A DNA stretch of 64,000 bases from Gnetum montanum (lineage: Eukaryota > Streptophyta > Gnetopsida > Gnetales > Gnetaceae), in the NCBI GenBank assembly GCA_015680685.1, contig MNCI01011084.1, positions 1,453-65,452 of the forward strand, in the 5' to 3' direction. The notes below the pieces were generated by a model that was not told where the DNA came from, ran no database searches, and saw only the letters and a list, made by a program, of their open reading frames with translations. This document shows, piece after piece, positions 1 through 11,564 of the stretch; position 1 is the first letter of the stretch, and each line of letters starts with the position of its first letter. Made by a program: the position numbers and the translations under genes.

Positions 1-1970
1 CCTAATAAATCCTTAAATGCTAAATCCATTGCTCTTTGAAAAGTAGCTCCAGCATTTGACAATCCGAATGGCATTCTTTGGTAGGCAAAAGTTTCCCATT
101 TGGTGATAAATGATGTTTTGTATCTATCATTCTTATCTACCACGATTTGATTATAACCTGAGAAACCGTCTAAGAAATAATATTCTTGATAACCTGAGAC
201 TTTAATCAGCATCTCATTAATTCTTGGAAGTGGATACTTATCCTTCTTTGAAGCATCGTTTAAATTTCTAAAGTCTACACAAAGTCTTATATCACCATTT
301 TTCTTTCTTACTGGAACAAGGTTAGCAAGCCATGTCGAATATCGTACTCGATATATGATTTTTGCATGCAACAACTTTTTGATTTTGGCTTCCATAGCTG
401 GTTCAAATGATGGATTAAATTTCCTTTGTTTTTGCTTAACTATTTTACAATCTTCTGTTAAAGGAATCTTATGTGTCATCACATCTTGCCTGAAAGCTTT
501 AAGATCATCATAAGACCAAGCAAAATTATCCAAATTATCTTGTAGACATGATAACAAATCTTGCTTGAAGTTTGAATCTCTCTCCTTTGTAACATTTCGC
601 ATTTTTGGTGTCTTGTCTAATCCAAAATTTACTGCCTCGAAAGCTTGACTATCTGGGTTTTGTATATCCTTTCCAGTAAGTAAATTTTTCTTGAACTCAT
701 CTTCCAAATCAATCATCCTTTTTGGAATGAAATTAGCTTTGGAATTTGACAACATTTCAGGCATCACTTGACCCTCAAATTCTTGTTTATTCTTTATAAA
801 TCTTAATACTTGATCATCGTCTTCAAATACTTGTAAATGTCTTATATTGTCTGGTACTGATGGCTGATGTTCTTCTTCAATCATGACATTTTTGTAATTT
901 TCTAATATTTGCATATCCAATGTTGAAGCTGCCTTAGCCAAATCATCTGCTATAAGATTCTCCGCTCTATTTATATGCTCTATTTGGCAACATTGAAATT
1001 GATCTAACATCTTACAAGCAAGTTGCCTATAAGGTCTCAAGAATGAGCTCTTTATGACATAGTTACCTTTTACTTGTTCGCAGACTAATCTTAAGTCTCC
1101 CTTTATAATGATTTCTTTGATATTATTTTCTAGAGCTATTTTCATACCAATACATAAAGCTTCATACTTGGCCTTGTTGTTAGTACAAGGGAAAGATAAA
1201 TGAATTGCTTCGAGAATTTCAAGTGTACCATTTTTGAATATAACTATTCCGACTCCTGCACCTTTTGAATTACATGAACCATCAAAGTATAACTCCCATT
1301 TATCTTCATTCTTTGATTGTTCTATTTTAGGACAACAATTTTCTTGGAGTGTACAAATTTTTTTTTCAACATCTCCTTTTTCAACCATCTTACTTCGTCC
1401 ATTTGAAGTAATATTATCTATCATCATAGGCTCACTATAGATATATATCTGGTTTGGTTCACCTTTCCAAGGTAACCACATGTGAGAATAGTCTGTTGAT
1501 ATGTAACCTGAGAAATTCTTGCTCCAACTTCTACTCAATAATAGAATATGCGAATCTGGTATATTTGCCACTTGAATAGTTACTCTACTCCTTATGCGAG
1601 GTTCAGAAGCAATTTCCAATAGAACGCGTGGTAATTGACCCACAATCTTCACTCTACTTTTATCCACTTGAACAATCTTTTTGTTCGATTTTTTAGGAAT
1701 CAAACCAAGTTTCTTACATATAGACAATGGCATTATAGTAGACATGGCTCCAAAATCAATCAAAAAATTGAGTAAAAATTTATCCTTTAATTTCATTGTC
1801 AAAAGGTAAGGAGGAGCTTCCTTGTCATACGAAGTCCTTAACTTTTCATCATTGTTAGACACATAACTTAACTCTGATTCTCTAGCTCTCCTTTTACCTT
1901 TAATGAATTCTAAAGCCTTTCTTTGCTGATCTCCTATTTGAAGCAACTGATAGAGGCTAATATTGGCTTT
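1..1970 (-). CDS. Partial pol: protease, RNase H, reverse transcriptase (runs off window)
   Basis: I translated the minus strand from 1970 to 1 and found one frame without a stop (about 656 codons). Protease comes first, with LIDFGAMST at about 1772-1740; the usual D-S/T-G-A active site reads DFGA. An RNase H domain follows (about 1310-930): YFDGSCNSKGAGVGIV, NNKAKYEAL, IKGDLRL and NLIADDLAK supply the D-E-D-D acids. RT begins near 460 and shows RLCVDFRNLNDASKKDKYPL, YYFLDGFSGYNQI and MPFGLSNAGATF; the YxDD box would lie beyond base 1. RNase H lying before RT is unusual, since Ty3 elements normally have it after RT. Before the insert at 1980-3114 this frame was continuous with gag (codon phase matches across one copy of the target duplication). 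Confidence 0.88.
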
Positions 1971-1979
1971 GACATGTTT

Positions 1980-3114
1980 TTTTTGAGAGAATGTTCAGGA
2001 TTGTATTACTGAAAGTATGGTACACGAGTATACAAGTACAAGCGAGGGGGGGCCCCAAAAATGGGGATGGGCCCCAGCCACCCGCAAAAGATCAAACTTG
2101 GAGGACATCGAGCTAAGCCACCGAACCACCGAAACAAACCGACCTCAAAACCTTAAAAACCCCAACAAAGAAAAAAGGGGGGCGGAAGGGGGGGCGCACC
2201 CCCAACATGGGGGGGGCACCAACCAAAGAAAGGGGGGAGGGGGGGAGAAGGAGGGAGAAAGGGGGGGGGGCAACCTCAATAGACAGACAAGACAACACTA
2301 GCAGCCATCAGGGGGGGCAGCGATGGGGGGGGGAGCTAGGGGCGAGTCGGCAGCTGGCGACAGGTGCATCGAGGCTGCTCCAGCTCATGAAGCAGGTCCA
2401 AGGTGGCCCGATGCTCCTCGGTGTCCATGAAGTTAGTGTCTTGCTGGAAGCTCTGCATAAGAGCCTTGCACCTGCTCCGGTCCGCCAGGGAATCCCCCAC
2501 ATCAGGGTGGAATCTAGCGGACGTGCGCCTGATGTGTCATCTGAGGTCCCCCCAGGAGCTTTCACAGCTAATGCCTAAAATACTATACGGGCAATGCCCC
2601 CCCCCCCTAAGCCACTAGCAGGCGCTGTGCTGATGTGCCTGGTTGAGTTGCCGCTGCTGTTGCTCTTCTTCCTCCTGGAGGCGCTCCTGTTCTTCTCGGG
2701 CCGCCGCCTCCTGAGCCAGACGAGCCGCCTCCTCCTGATGCAACTCCTCCCTGATTCGGGCCTAGAGCTCATCCGTGAGCTGGGCCCGCAGGGTCTCCAT
2801 CGTGAGTGTATGCTACCTGTTCAGCTATTGTGCTTGTTCCTGAAGCTGGGCTTCATGGTCGGCACACCACTAGGCCAGGGTCTCGGTCCACCGAAGCTCT
2901 GAATTCTGTCTCTCGGCCTCTCAAGCTGCATCGACCACCTATTGAAGCTGCACCTCCCAATCCAGGGAGGGCACTGGGGGGGTCAGGCGAGGGGGCAGGA
3001 TTACGATGGGAGCGGCATCCCCAAGTGAGGTTGAAAGCCGCCCACCACCGTTGGGTGGGCAGGGTGGAGGAGGTGGGGGAAGCAGGTGGGGAATCAGCGA
3101 GCTGACCCCTAGCC
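1980..3114 (-). mobile_element. Retroposed GC-rich insert with 9-bp target duplication and short poly(A)
   Basis: GACATGTTT occurs at 1971-1979 and again at 3115-3123, flanking a 1135-bp segment unlike the AT-rich host element: GC-rich, with long G and C runs (C11 at 2597-2607, many G runs at 2041-2340). Read on the minus strand it ends in AAAAA next to the duplication, with AATACA, a variant poly(A) signal, about 20-25 bases before the tail. A 9-bp duplication, poly(A) and no terminal inverted repeats fit LINE-type retroposition of an mRNA. Removing the insert and one duplication restores the codon phase between gag and protease of the host element, so the insertion is younger than that element. 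Confidence 0.75.
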
Positions 3115-3119
3115 GACAT
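2338..3119 (-). pseudogene. Retrocopied gene fragment: Pro-rich start, E/Q-rich coil, J-domain-like end
   Basis: On the minus strand there is a Pro/Ser-rich opening (MSARGQLADSPPASP, 3119-2853; its ATG is supplied by the target duplication, so the copy is probably 5'-truncated). In another frame from ATG 2800 comes an E/Q/A/R-rich helix (QEEAARLAQEAAAREEQERL) that should form a coiled coil, then from about 2600 a stretch with YSILGI, LR-stop-HIRRTSARFHPDV (HPD at 2501-2509) and EEHRATLDLLHELEQ. The order of a hydrophobic YxxLGI helix, a basic helix, HPD and a later helix resembles a DnaJ J-domain. Stops are TAG/TGA where CAG/CGA would fit. The parent gene is unknown to me and the J-domain reading is tentative. 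Confidence 0.45.
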
Positions 3120-4572
3120 GTTTAAGGTCTTCTATTAAATCATATTCTTCATCACCAATGAAGCTTGATCTTTTTATCCATTTATTAAAAGACTGATTTG
3201 GAGTGTTTTGCTCCACTTGATTGTCTTTACCTTTATTCTTATCCTTTCTACTTGGCTCAAAAGCTCTTCTCTTAGTAGATGGATCAGTAATAACATTTGG
3301 GGGTCTAGAAGTAGTTAGTCTTTCCTTAGATCGAAGACTATATCCATTTTCCTCATTGTTATTACATTCTTCATCTGAAGACATATCTTCTTCAGAACTT
3401 GATAGAGAAGAAGTATCGCTAGATCCATTGCTAGAAGATTTACTTGCATAATGAACACTAGATAACTCATCATCAGATTCAATATCAAGAAAGTTGGACA
3501 TAATAAGATCACTTTCATCCTCATCTTCTACTAACTTAGTGTCTTGATGTTTATGCTTTCTATTTTTCCTTTCTTCCTTGATATTAACTCTTGCCAATGC
3601 TTTTTCAAGCTTCACTATTTTGTTAGACATATCTCTCATTAATTGTCCTTTTTCAGATTCTACTCTTTCATGTTCTTGCTCTATCTTAACATGAGATGGA
3701 CCTGGTAAAGCTTTAAATTGAGCAAAATCTTGCATAGGAATCATAACTCTTTCTTCTCTTTTTTGAATTGCAATATTTTCTTCAGGATTCAAGTTCAACT
3801 ATTTTTCTAACTGTATAGCTTCACTAAAGTAGTCATTTAGTGTAGTTAAGTTTGGAGTTCTCCTTAACCAAATTGAAATGTTGGGGTTGACAGCCTTAAG
3901 ATAAGTTTCTTTAAGCATTTCTTCTGATGGCCTATATTGTCTTTGAAAGAGTCCACAAATTCGTTGAAACTTGATGTTAAAATCTCTAATTGACTCTTTA
4001 ACTCCTTGCTTAGCTTGCATTAGCCCACAGTATAGTTGTTGTTGATCTAATTGATTACCAAACTGGGCTAAGAAAAGATTCTTCATGTCATCCCAACTTG
4101 TAATACTATTACTTGGTAAGTTTGAATACCAAATCTGAGCCATATCCTTTAGATTTGATACAAACAACCTACAAGCTTGATCTTCATGTTGAATATTTGC
4201 ATGAGCTAAAGCTAACTCAAACATGTGAATATATTCTTCAGCTAAATAAGCTTTTCCAGGAATGAAAGGCTCAGGCAAGTATTTGTAAACTACCTTAGGA
4301 ATATCATTGTAATTTTGAAATCCTAATGGTGTAACTCTTTGCCAAGGATTTTCCATCCTATTCCTTTGAAATGTTGAACTCTTAAACTTTCTAGATCTTC
4401 TCTTATGAATTAACAAACCAGATATAATGAGTGATCTTCTAGTTTTCACTCCACTACTTGTTCCCAATTCAAAAACTTTCTTTTTTTCTTCTTCTGATGA
4501 AGAATCAATCTTAGGATCTAGAATATCTTTTGAAACTTTTAAACTTTCCAAACTATGAAATTTCTTGGTCAT
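3115..4572 (-). pseudogene. gag of the Tat-like element (one in-frame TAG)
   Basis: Start ATG at 4572-4570 (MTKKFHSLESLKVS). Residues about 85-250 are a retrotransposon gag domain: AEEYIHMFELALAHANI, LFVSNLKDMAQIWYSNLP, ITSWDDMKNLFLAQFGNQ. One TAG (3801-3799, K-stop-LNLNPEE) splits the frame; the same frame then continues for about 225 codons through a charged helix, a Ser/Asp/Glu-rich stretch (SSSNGSSDTSSLSSSEEDMS) and a basic segment to the acidic junction EEYDLIEDLKHV that leads into protease. TAG could be a decayed CAG or a read-through stop; the decayed codon is simpler. No CCHC knuckle is visible in this part. Confidence 0.82.
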
Positions 4573-4676
4573 GAACTGAAAATAGTATCTAATTTATTAA
4601 GCCTTTATAGTAACAAAGAATTGTTGATGTACTAAAATTATAATGCTTATGAACCTAGAGGCTTAATTTTCAGCCC

Positions 4677-4697
4677 TCCTTCTAGCACCAAAAGAAC
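4677..4697 (-). other. Primer-binding site of the Tat-like element
   Basis: Directly internal to the LTR end, the minus strand reads TTTTGGTGCTAGAAGGAGGG after a short spacer. This TTTGGxGCTAGAAGGAGGG pattern is the one I remember next to the 5' LTR of plant Tat-type elements; I did not assign the primer tRNA. Confidence 0.6.
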
Positions 4698-6199
4698 TGT
4701 TGGCGACCGTTTGGGACACGACCGCCAACGAGTGTCCTCGAACAGGATTTAGGTGCCTGCTGGTCTCTGGTAACACCAAGGCCCAGATACCTCCAAATGA
4801 ACTCAGTAGTTAATGTAAGTATGTGTGTGTGTTGTTGCGGTGTGCAGTTGTGAGAAATGTAACGATTGCGTTGTGTAAACTACAAATGACTTACTTTAAA
4901 GAGATTCAGCCAACTTTGCCAAGTACTGTGAGTTCTTGGAAATTTCCTATTTTGTTCAACTACCTAGTCTACGCAGTCCTTATAATGCCTACTTATAATA
5001 AATAAAATTTTGCAAAAACATTTGAGCACAACTCCACAATCTACTCCTAATTTTCCCCAGAGAAAGAGATAGTTCCACAAGAAAACTAGAAATAGAGCAA
5101 GATTCGATGGAAATAAGCAGAAAAGAAAAGAAAGCAGATTTGTGTAGACCTCAAATATTTAAACAAGGTAAAATGACATGAGTAAACACTTCGTAATAAA
5201 GCTATCCCAAATTCAATATCTAAGAATTGTTCAAACTTCCAAGGCTCAAACAAGCAATATCTTCAAGACAATCCTACTATGCTACCAAAAATTGTTGCGT
5301 AAACTACCACATACGAGACTTTATTTTGACTAGATAATAGATGTCAATGATTGCATTCAAATAGAACCTTTAAAAGACTTGATAATTTTTGATTGAAATA
5401 CCACGGGAATTCACTTTAAAGATAAAAAGAAGCTATTCAGGTCCCATCAAAATACCAAAGATTTTCTGAACCCTCTCGACTACTGGATTGTTCAACGGCA
5501 TGACTACAAACAGAGGCTCTCTTACAATAATCCCAATAGCAGTTCCCATACGTTGCACAATAACCAAATTTACTACTAAAATGCTCTTAAGGCTTTTAAA
5601 CACAAGCGCTTCTATGCCAAAATTTTAATAGAAATTTCTATTGCGCAACGAGAACAGTAAGAGCAATCTAAAAATCCCAAAATTACTTGCCAAGGATGAT
5701 ACTATCTAAACCACTAGCTAAACAATTTAAACAAAACAAAAAATGAAATGCATAACTCACAGGACCATGACAAAGAGACTGAAATCTTTACTCTAGCAAG
5801 CCATCTTGCAAGCAATCGTCACAACTTCTTCTTTACAAAGCTCTTCTCGCAAGACTCAAAATGTCTCCAAGTGAGAGCCCAAATGCTAACTTGTAGCCTT
5901 CTCAAAATGAAATGATAAGTCTTCTACCAAAATTCTTCCAAGTGATGTGAGAAGTGATGATATCCCTCTCTTCTTTCTTTTTTTTTCTCCCCCCCTTGAA
6001 GCCTTTTTATAGGATTCCAAGATAGGTAGGGAAGTTACATTTTTAAAAATATCTCACCTAACTTCTCTCCCAAGTAACTTGACTAACCAATTAGAAAATT
6101 GCTTGTCCAACAAGCTAGGAGAAAGTTATGTAGTTAGGGAGTTAGGAAGTTATGCATAAAATTAGGAGAATTTTATCCTAATATTAATGTAATGTAACA
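4698..6199 (-). repeat. 5' LTR of the Tat-like element
   Basis: The inner edge is set by CAACA (minus strand) next to the primer site. The outer edge at 6199 is proposed because the minus strand begins TGTTACATTAC there, giving TGTTA...CAACA ends; it is less certain. A minus-strand TATA box (CCTATAAAAAGGC) lies at about 6003-6014, after a C-rich tract. No second LTR is in the window for comparison. Confidence 0.5.
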
Positions 6200-7534
6200 T
6201 TTAAATGGGATAATCAATATTGTAAATTTATAATGGGTAGTAATTTATATGTTTTAAAATAATATTTGTTATGACTTGGGATAATTGAAGGCAAGTCTCT
6301 AAATCAAGGCTTCATATAATGAGTACTTCATGTTATGGATATATATATATCTACATATATATATTATTGGTTAATTTATATTCCATTTTAAGTGGCAGAA
6401 GTAATTGAATAATTTCTGGTAAAAGCGGCAAAACGATTCTTCTTGTCTTCCCTGTAAATCACGTGGAGGTTTCATCACAGTTCTAGGGCAACGGTCTTTC
6501 TCTTATTTCTGCCCAGAACCTGCAAGAACCGACACATGTTTGAAGCAAGATTCAAAATGCAGCATCATCCAAAACCGCAGATTCAAACTGCCTCTGCACA
6601 ATAAGGCCCTGCAAAATCATAACCGACGATCACTGCAGGGGAAGGCTCTGCAACTGCAATCTGACTCTGTCGTCGCGTGTTGGAGAAGAAAGGGGTTTTT
6701 TTGGATAACGTTGTGCTGAACATACTATTTTAAACAGAGGGTTTTGGTTACCAGAGATTTTCGTTTTGCCCCCAAATTGACTTAGGGCTTCCTGCGTTTT
6801 TGTTTGAAAATTTTTCCTTGAATCTTTACCGCCATTGCCATTGATTGTAGAACCAAGGGCTAACTTTTTGTGGATTTGCATCTGCCGAAACCGCCTACAG
6901 AAACCTTTAGAATCATTGCAGCCACACCACCGAAATCGTAACAAAATATCCTGCATTAGATGTTTCATGTGCCAGGCTGAATGTCGTGCGGCAGTTTGTA
7001 TGGGGTTTCTGTGCACGTTGAGATCACCTCCAAGGTTTTGTTCTTGTTTTGAACCAGCAAATTAGCAACGTTAACAGCTGTGGTGGTGTAGAGTGACGAC
7101 TGTGGTGATGTTTGTTGGCTTGGCCGTGATTTTACGGTGCCATGTATTTTCCAGTAACACCACAGTCTTCTTTTTCCTTCACTGATGCTGCATAATTTTT
7201 CAAAACATTCGAGGTGTTGCTGATTTTTGTTTAATTCCTGTTTTACATGAAATTTCAAATGTTGTCTTAAGGATACGACCGAATTTAATAGCCAGGACCT
7301 GCAACTTTGTGCCTTCCACATAAATAATATACTCCCTTCCTTACTAATTTTACTATCCTCTGATCTTTGACAAGGGAATAATCTGGCACTTTCATCTTGT
7401 ACCCAAAAGGCTTCAACATCAAAATTTTTTACCAGTGAATCAATCTTCTAAAAAAAAACCATCAACCTTCAACACTAAAGCTGTAATTTACTTACAACCA
7501 TAGATTCCTCCAATTTTGAATAAAATATTTTAAC
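6200..7534. other. Unassigned spacer between two elements
   Basis: An AT-rich start with a short TA microsatellite (about 6335-6366) gives way at about 6420 to normal-composition DNA with 118-128-codon open frames on the minus strand (7321-6965 and 7016-6630). Their translations resemble no family I know and overlap in different frames. It could be the leader or LTR of another element, or a gene 5' region. No function is assigned. Confidence 0.5.
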
Positions 7535-9060
7535 TGTTCCATGGAATGGCCAAATGTGCCAAGACTGTGGAAGTTGTTTTGGCCTGGTCCTTTGATGCAA
7601 TTTGGATTTGGTTATAGCCACTATAACCATCCAAAAAGCTATAATAATGGTGCCCTGTAATGGTTTCCAACACTTGGTCCAAAAATGGGAGTGGGAAGTG
7701 ATCCTTGAAGGTAGCCATGTTGAGCAATCGAAAATCTATACAAACCCTCCATTTGCCACCCTTCTTTGGCACAATAACGAGTGGGCTGACCCAATCACTA
7801 TCGACGATGGAATAGATGAACCCTGCCTTGAGAAACTACTCAATTTCATCTTTGATGACTTGATTCAATTTGGGGTTCAACCACCTTTATGGTTGATGTC
7901 ATAGCTTCATGGAGGGGTCAATATAGATCTAATGTTGGTAGACCCTAGGATCAACTCTAGTTAACTCAAGATATGATCATGCAAACGCAACATCCCATTT
8001 GTTCACCACCTTTAGCAAATTTTTCTTTTGTTGAGGAGTAAGGGTGGCATTGATTATTACCTATTTTTCATTTTGAAAAAATGCATATTCTAAGTGGGCC
8101 AGTAAGGACTTGATCTCTAAGGGCTCTTGCTTGAAGCTCTTAGGGATTTGCAGCTTTCCCCAATCATCATGGTCATCAACAGCGGAGACTTGTTAATGAA
8201 CCTCTTCTATTTCATCCATGCTCTCTACATAGGCTTGTACAAGCCCCTTAGATGGTACCATGCACAATGTGTTATTAGTAGGATTAGCTATTAGCCATTG
8301 GGTGCCCTCTTGTTTTGTGGCTACTTTGTACAGGCACTGTTGAACTGGTGATTCTTCGGTACACTGACTGCATGCTTGAATGGATGTTCATTTGGTGGAC
8401 CATAACTGCTACACATAGTTGTACCCTGAGTCACTGTATGAAATGCATGGAACACACTTCTTCTTGATCTTTCTAAAAGAATTTTCCTTTGAAATTTCAA
8501 AGGAAAGATCTTGGAGTCCTCGTCGTGCATCCGCCGTGCTCAACCAGGCTCTTCCCATTATGATTGGAAAGTTCCCCTTGCAATTTTCAACCCAGATGAG
8601 AAGGAAATTAGTAGGTTAGGACCACCCACAAACGGTGGTCACAATGTCTTCCACCAATCCCAAAGGAATAGTGATGGATTAGTCTACTAGCTCGAGCCAA
8701 ATGTTGCTCTTCTTTAATGGGGGTAGGTTCCAGTCCTTGTACATGTCATGAGAGATCAAATTGACTCCTGACCAAGAATCCAGAAGGGCTTTACATGGCT
8801 CATTTCCTACCACCTAAAGATAGATGAGGGGACTTCCCAAATCAATCAATTTTTGGGGAAGATTCCCTGCCTTTATCTAGTCGATCACAACATGTGTGAC
8901 CATGACCGTTTGTACGTTGGAGGTCATTTGGTTTGAAGGCTGCTCAAGCAGTGGAATAGTGGAGGTAGTTTGAAGTTCAGAGGCACCATCCACAGGTCGG
9001 TGTGAGGGTGTGCTTACATTATTGGGCAGGAAGAAGGGACATTTCCATGCCTTAGCTTCC
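7535..9060 (-). pseudogene. Protease-RT remnant of the Athila-like element
   Basis: From 7772 down the minus strand reads KGGKWRVCIDFRLLNM, FKDHFPLPFLDQVLE and HHYYSFLDGYSGYNQIQI, the fingers and palm of a Ty3 RT, then shifts frame and stops. Upstream, 8530-8321 encodes the protease-RT linker (SKIFPLKFQRKILLE), matching the equivalent stretch of the element at 27215-37035. The protease lies at about 8800-8540 and is broken. Frameshifts and stops throughout; dead copy. Confidence 0.8.
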
Positions 9061-11398
9061 GATCCACTCATCTGAGGTGTCAGTTGTAGGTTGACAACCC
9101 TTGTAGCGTTGCATTGCTGTGGCTATGGTGGAATTTTCCCCTACATAGATGAAGTAGGTGGTGGTTGAGTGGGATGTTGTGGAGAAGGAGTGGTAGGAGA
9201 AGGTGATGGAGGATAGTAGAGATGTGGGCTTTCCCCCTTGGGTGATGGATATTATGGTTAGAAATATTCTGAGGGTGGTAATAATTTTGAAATGTGGCAT
9301 CATTGGAAGAGTCCCGTGGAGAGAATGGTTACTGAACGTAGTACCCATAAGAATTTGGTTGTCGATAAGGGTACTACTGCCTTGGAGGTGGCATCCCCAG
9401 TGCTTGTGGGTAATGCTAGTACTAGAAGTATTCATACAATTGCAGTGGTGCTTCACTTGGATAATACCCTTACTATTGTTAGTAGAACTGCCTAGGATTG
9501 CCTTGTGGGTAAGGCAACCTTGAAGGTATTTTCTGCTTCACCAGGCAAGGGTTCAATGCATACATCCCAGAATCTTAACGATGTGAAATCATAGGACAAC
9601 ACCCCTTAGGATGTTTGTATTAGCATATGCCACATTCATCATCCTTCTCCGTGTTAGAATCTGCAACCTTCTCTGCTACATCCACTTTTCCCTTACCCTT
9701 ATGTTGGGCACGTTCAGCTTCCTTCTTCCTATGCTGATCACGATCATTACCTTGTTCTTTGGACTCTTCTGCAATTTTTAGCATACTTTGGAATTTTTTG
9801 TCCAAATATTCCCACATCTTATCAACCTTTGCTGATATTTCAGATGCAAACTCTTCTAAGGGCAAGGTTTTTTGATTCACCAGTGCTTCCAGTGGTGAGT
9901 CCTCCTCATCTTCGTAAAATTGGACTTTCCTCTTTCTAAGGGAAGGATCCTGGTTAAACTCTTTTGTACTCTCCTTCTTTTTGAGTTCCCCCTCTTCTTT
10001 GGCCACTTGCTCAATGAGGCGCTATAGTTGATGGGCCCTTAGTTCTAATAATCGTCCTTAGCCGTACATGCCAAGGATCTTTCTTATTTCAAAGTGGAGC
10101 CCATCAATGATATGGTGAAGTTGTGCCTGCTAAGAGTAGCCATGACCAGGGTACCGATGTAACAATGAATAGTACCTACTCATGGCTACATCCAAGGTTT
10201 CATGATTACGTTGCTTCCACCCTTGGATCTGATGTCTCAGGTTCACCACTCTGGAGTATGTTTGATACTTGCCATTGAAAATCTCAAGCATTGTACTCCA
10301 TCTTTTGATTCATTCTAGTTCCAAAGACCGGTACCAGCTTTATGCTTCTTTGATGAGTGTGCGAGGGAACAAATTAAGCTTATGCAAATCATTATTAATA
10401 TTCTATAGGATGCAAGCATCATGGAACGCCTGTAGGTGGGCTTGTATATCACAATTGTATCCCCCTTCAAATCTGGGGATTTTGTTCATGTCAATGTGTT
10501 TGATCTGACTATCTTTCACGTGTCTTTTGGGTATCTGAACTACGTTGGCTCTATAGAGCATGCTCCAAGTAGCCAACAATGGCTCATCCAAGTCATAGTC
10601 CTGCTAGGCACCATGATTTCTATGATGATTTCAGCTACCCCTCCTTTCATGACAGTGAGCCTCGTGCGATTGCTCACGTGTTTCTCCATGTTGGTCCCTT
10701 TGGTCCTTACGACCATCATCTTCTCACTCCTTTCTACCATGGTTATGATCAGAATCTGAACTGGATAAAGGTAGTGGGGAGCGAGAGGATGGAGAAGAGG
10801 GGGAGGGATTGCCACCACCCTAGTGTCGATCTCCCCCTCTATTCTGGCAATGGCCTCGATAATCTTGCCCATCCTTGCTTAGACCATGAATTTTCCCACA
10901 TGAACCTGCATCCCCTTGGGGATCTCAGTCACTTTCTGGCTTCTTCTGGATAATGGAGTGGATGACTTGTTGCCCTAGAGGAAGTTCGGCTGAATGGGAA
11001 TCATGAAAGATAGGCCTCCCATTGTCATGCAGCCCTTGCAAGAATAAGGGGTTACTGAACTTTCTCCCTTTCATGTGTTCATATCGTTCTACCTATTGCT
11101 GATCTCATGCTCATTGGACCTTAGTAGGATGATAGTCTTGATAGTGAAGGTCCTCCATGACGTACTCCATACTGCAGTCCTGGATGCCTAGATTGGCAAG
11201 ATTGTGGAATAGCATTCCAAGAGCTGATCAGTCAGGTGGTAGTATGATGTTGCCTTCCATGTTCCGCCATCATAGATGCTCATCCTAATGTAGGATGAAT
11301 GTGAAGTTAGGGACATATTCATTGGGATGCTTGTATACCATCCAACATTCTTGTGGCACTGGTGGGTTGGATACATCTCACCTATGAGGAGAAGACAT
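9061..11398 (-). pseudogene. gag remnant of the Athila-like element
   Basis: From ATG about 11398 the minus strand encodes a decayed gag. Recognisable parts: KHIDMNKIPRFEGGYNCD and AHLQAFHDAC (about 10490-10403), the start of the gag core; WQKLKLFPLTL further down; and 10006-9620, a charged helix (EFASEISAKVDKMWEYLDKK) with a K/E/R-rich tail and ECGIC.YKHPKGCCP, the short zinc-knuckle-like C..C...H....CP typical of Athila gag. A Pro/Gln/Tyr-rich tail follows to about 9060. Several frameshifts. The same words recur in the gags at 34.3-36.2 kb (minus) and 56.4-58.4 kb (plus). Confidence 0.8.
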
Positions 11399-11544
11399 GT
11401 TGGATGTTAGATGAACCATTTATGTAGTGTACCTTAATTTTTACTTTAATCCACCTAGTGTGCATAAATGTTACTATCCTGGGTCCATTCCAACAACATG
11501 AATAATATTTTTTCTAAGGTTAAATGATGCATGTGAGACTAATA

Positions 11545-11563
11545 GTCCCTGGCAATGACACCA
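11545..11563 (-). other. Asp-tRNA-type primer-binding site
   Basis: Minus strand TGGTGTCATTGCCAGGGAC, one base inside the LTR edge. It is the C-to-T-decayed form of the site at 56314 and complements the 3' end of plant tRNA-Asp (CCCCGGCAACGGCGCCA, from memory). Confidence 0.8.
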
Positions 11564-11564
11564 A

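Larger units (their letters stand above)
1..6199 (-). mobile_element. Tat-like Ty3/gypsy LTR retrotransposon, 5' LTR to RT, cut by the window edge
   Basis: On the minus strand the order is LTR (about 6199-4698), primer site, gag, protease, RNase H and reverse transcriptase, running off base 1. The gag-protease junction style (acidic, KANISLYQLLQ) and the RT words (RLCVDFRNLNDASKKDKYPLP, FLDGFSGYNQI) are those of plant Ty3 elements; I place it nearest Tat. Apart from one TAG in gag and a retroposed insert at 1980-3114 the frame is open, so this is much younger than the other elements here. Integrase, the 3' LTR and the target duplication lie outside the window. Confidence 0.85.

Noticed and set aside
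2017-2618. Plus-strand open frames in the G-rich region (94 and 123 codons)
   Set aside because: They are Gly/Arg-rich products of G runs, opposite to the minus-strand reading that shows helix and HPD segments and a poly(A) tail.
9203-9523. Plus-strand open frame of 106 codons
   Set aside because: Antisense shadow of the gag tail of the minus-strand Athila-like element.
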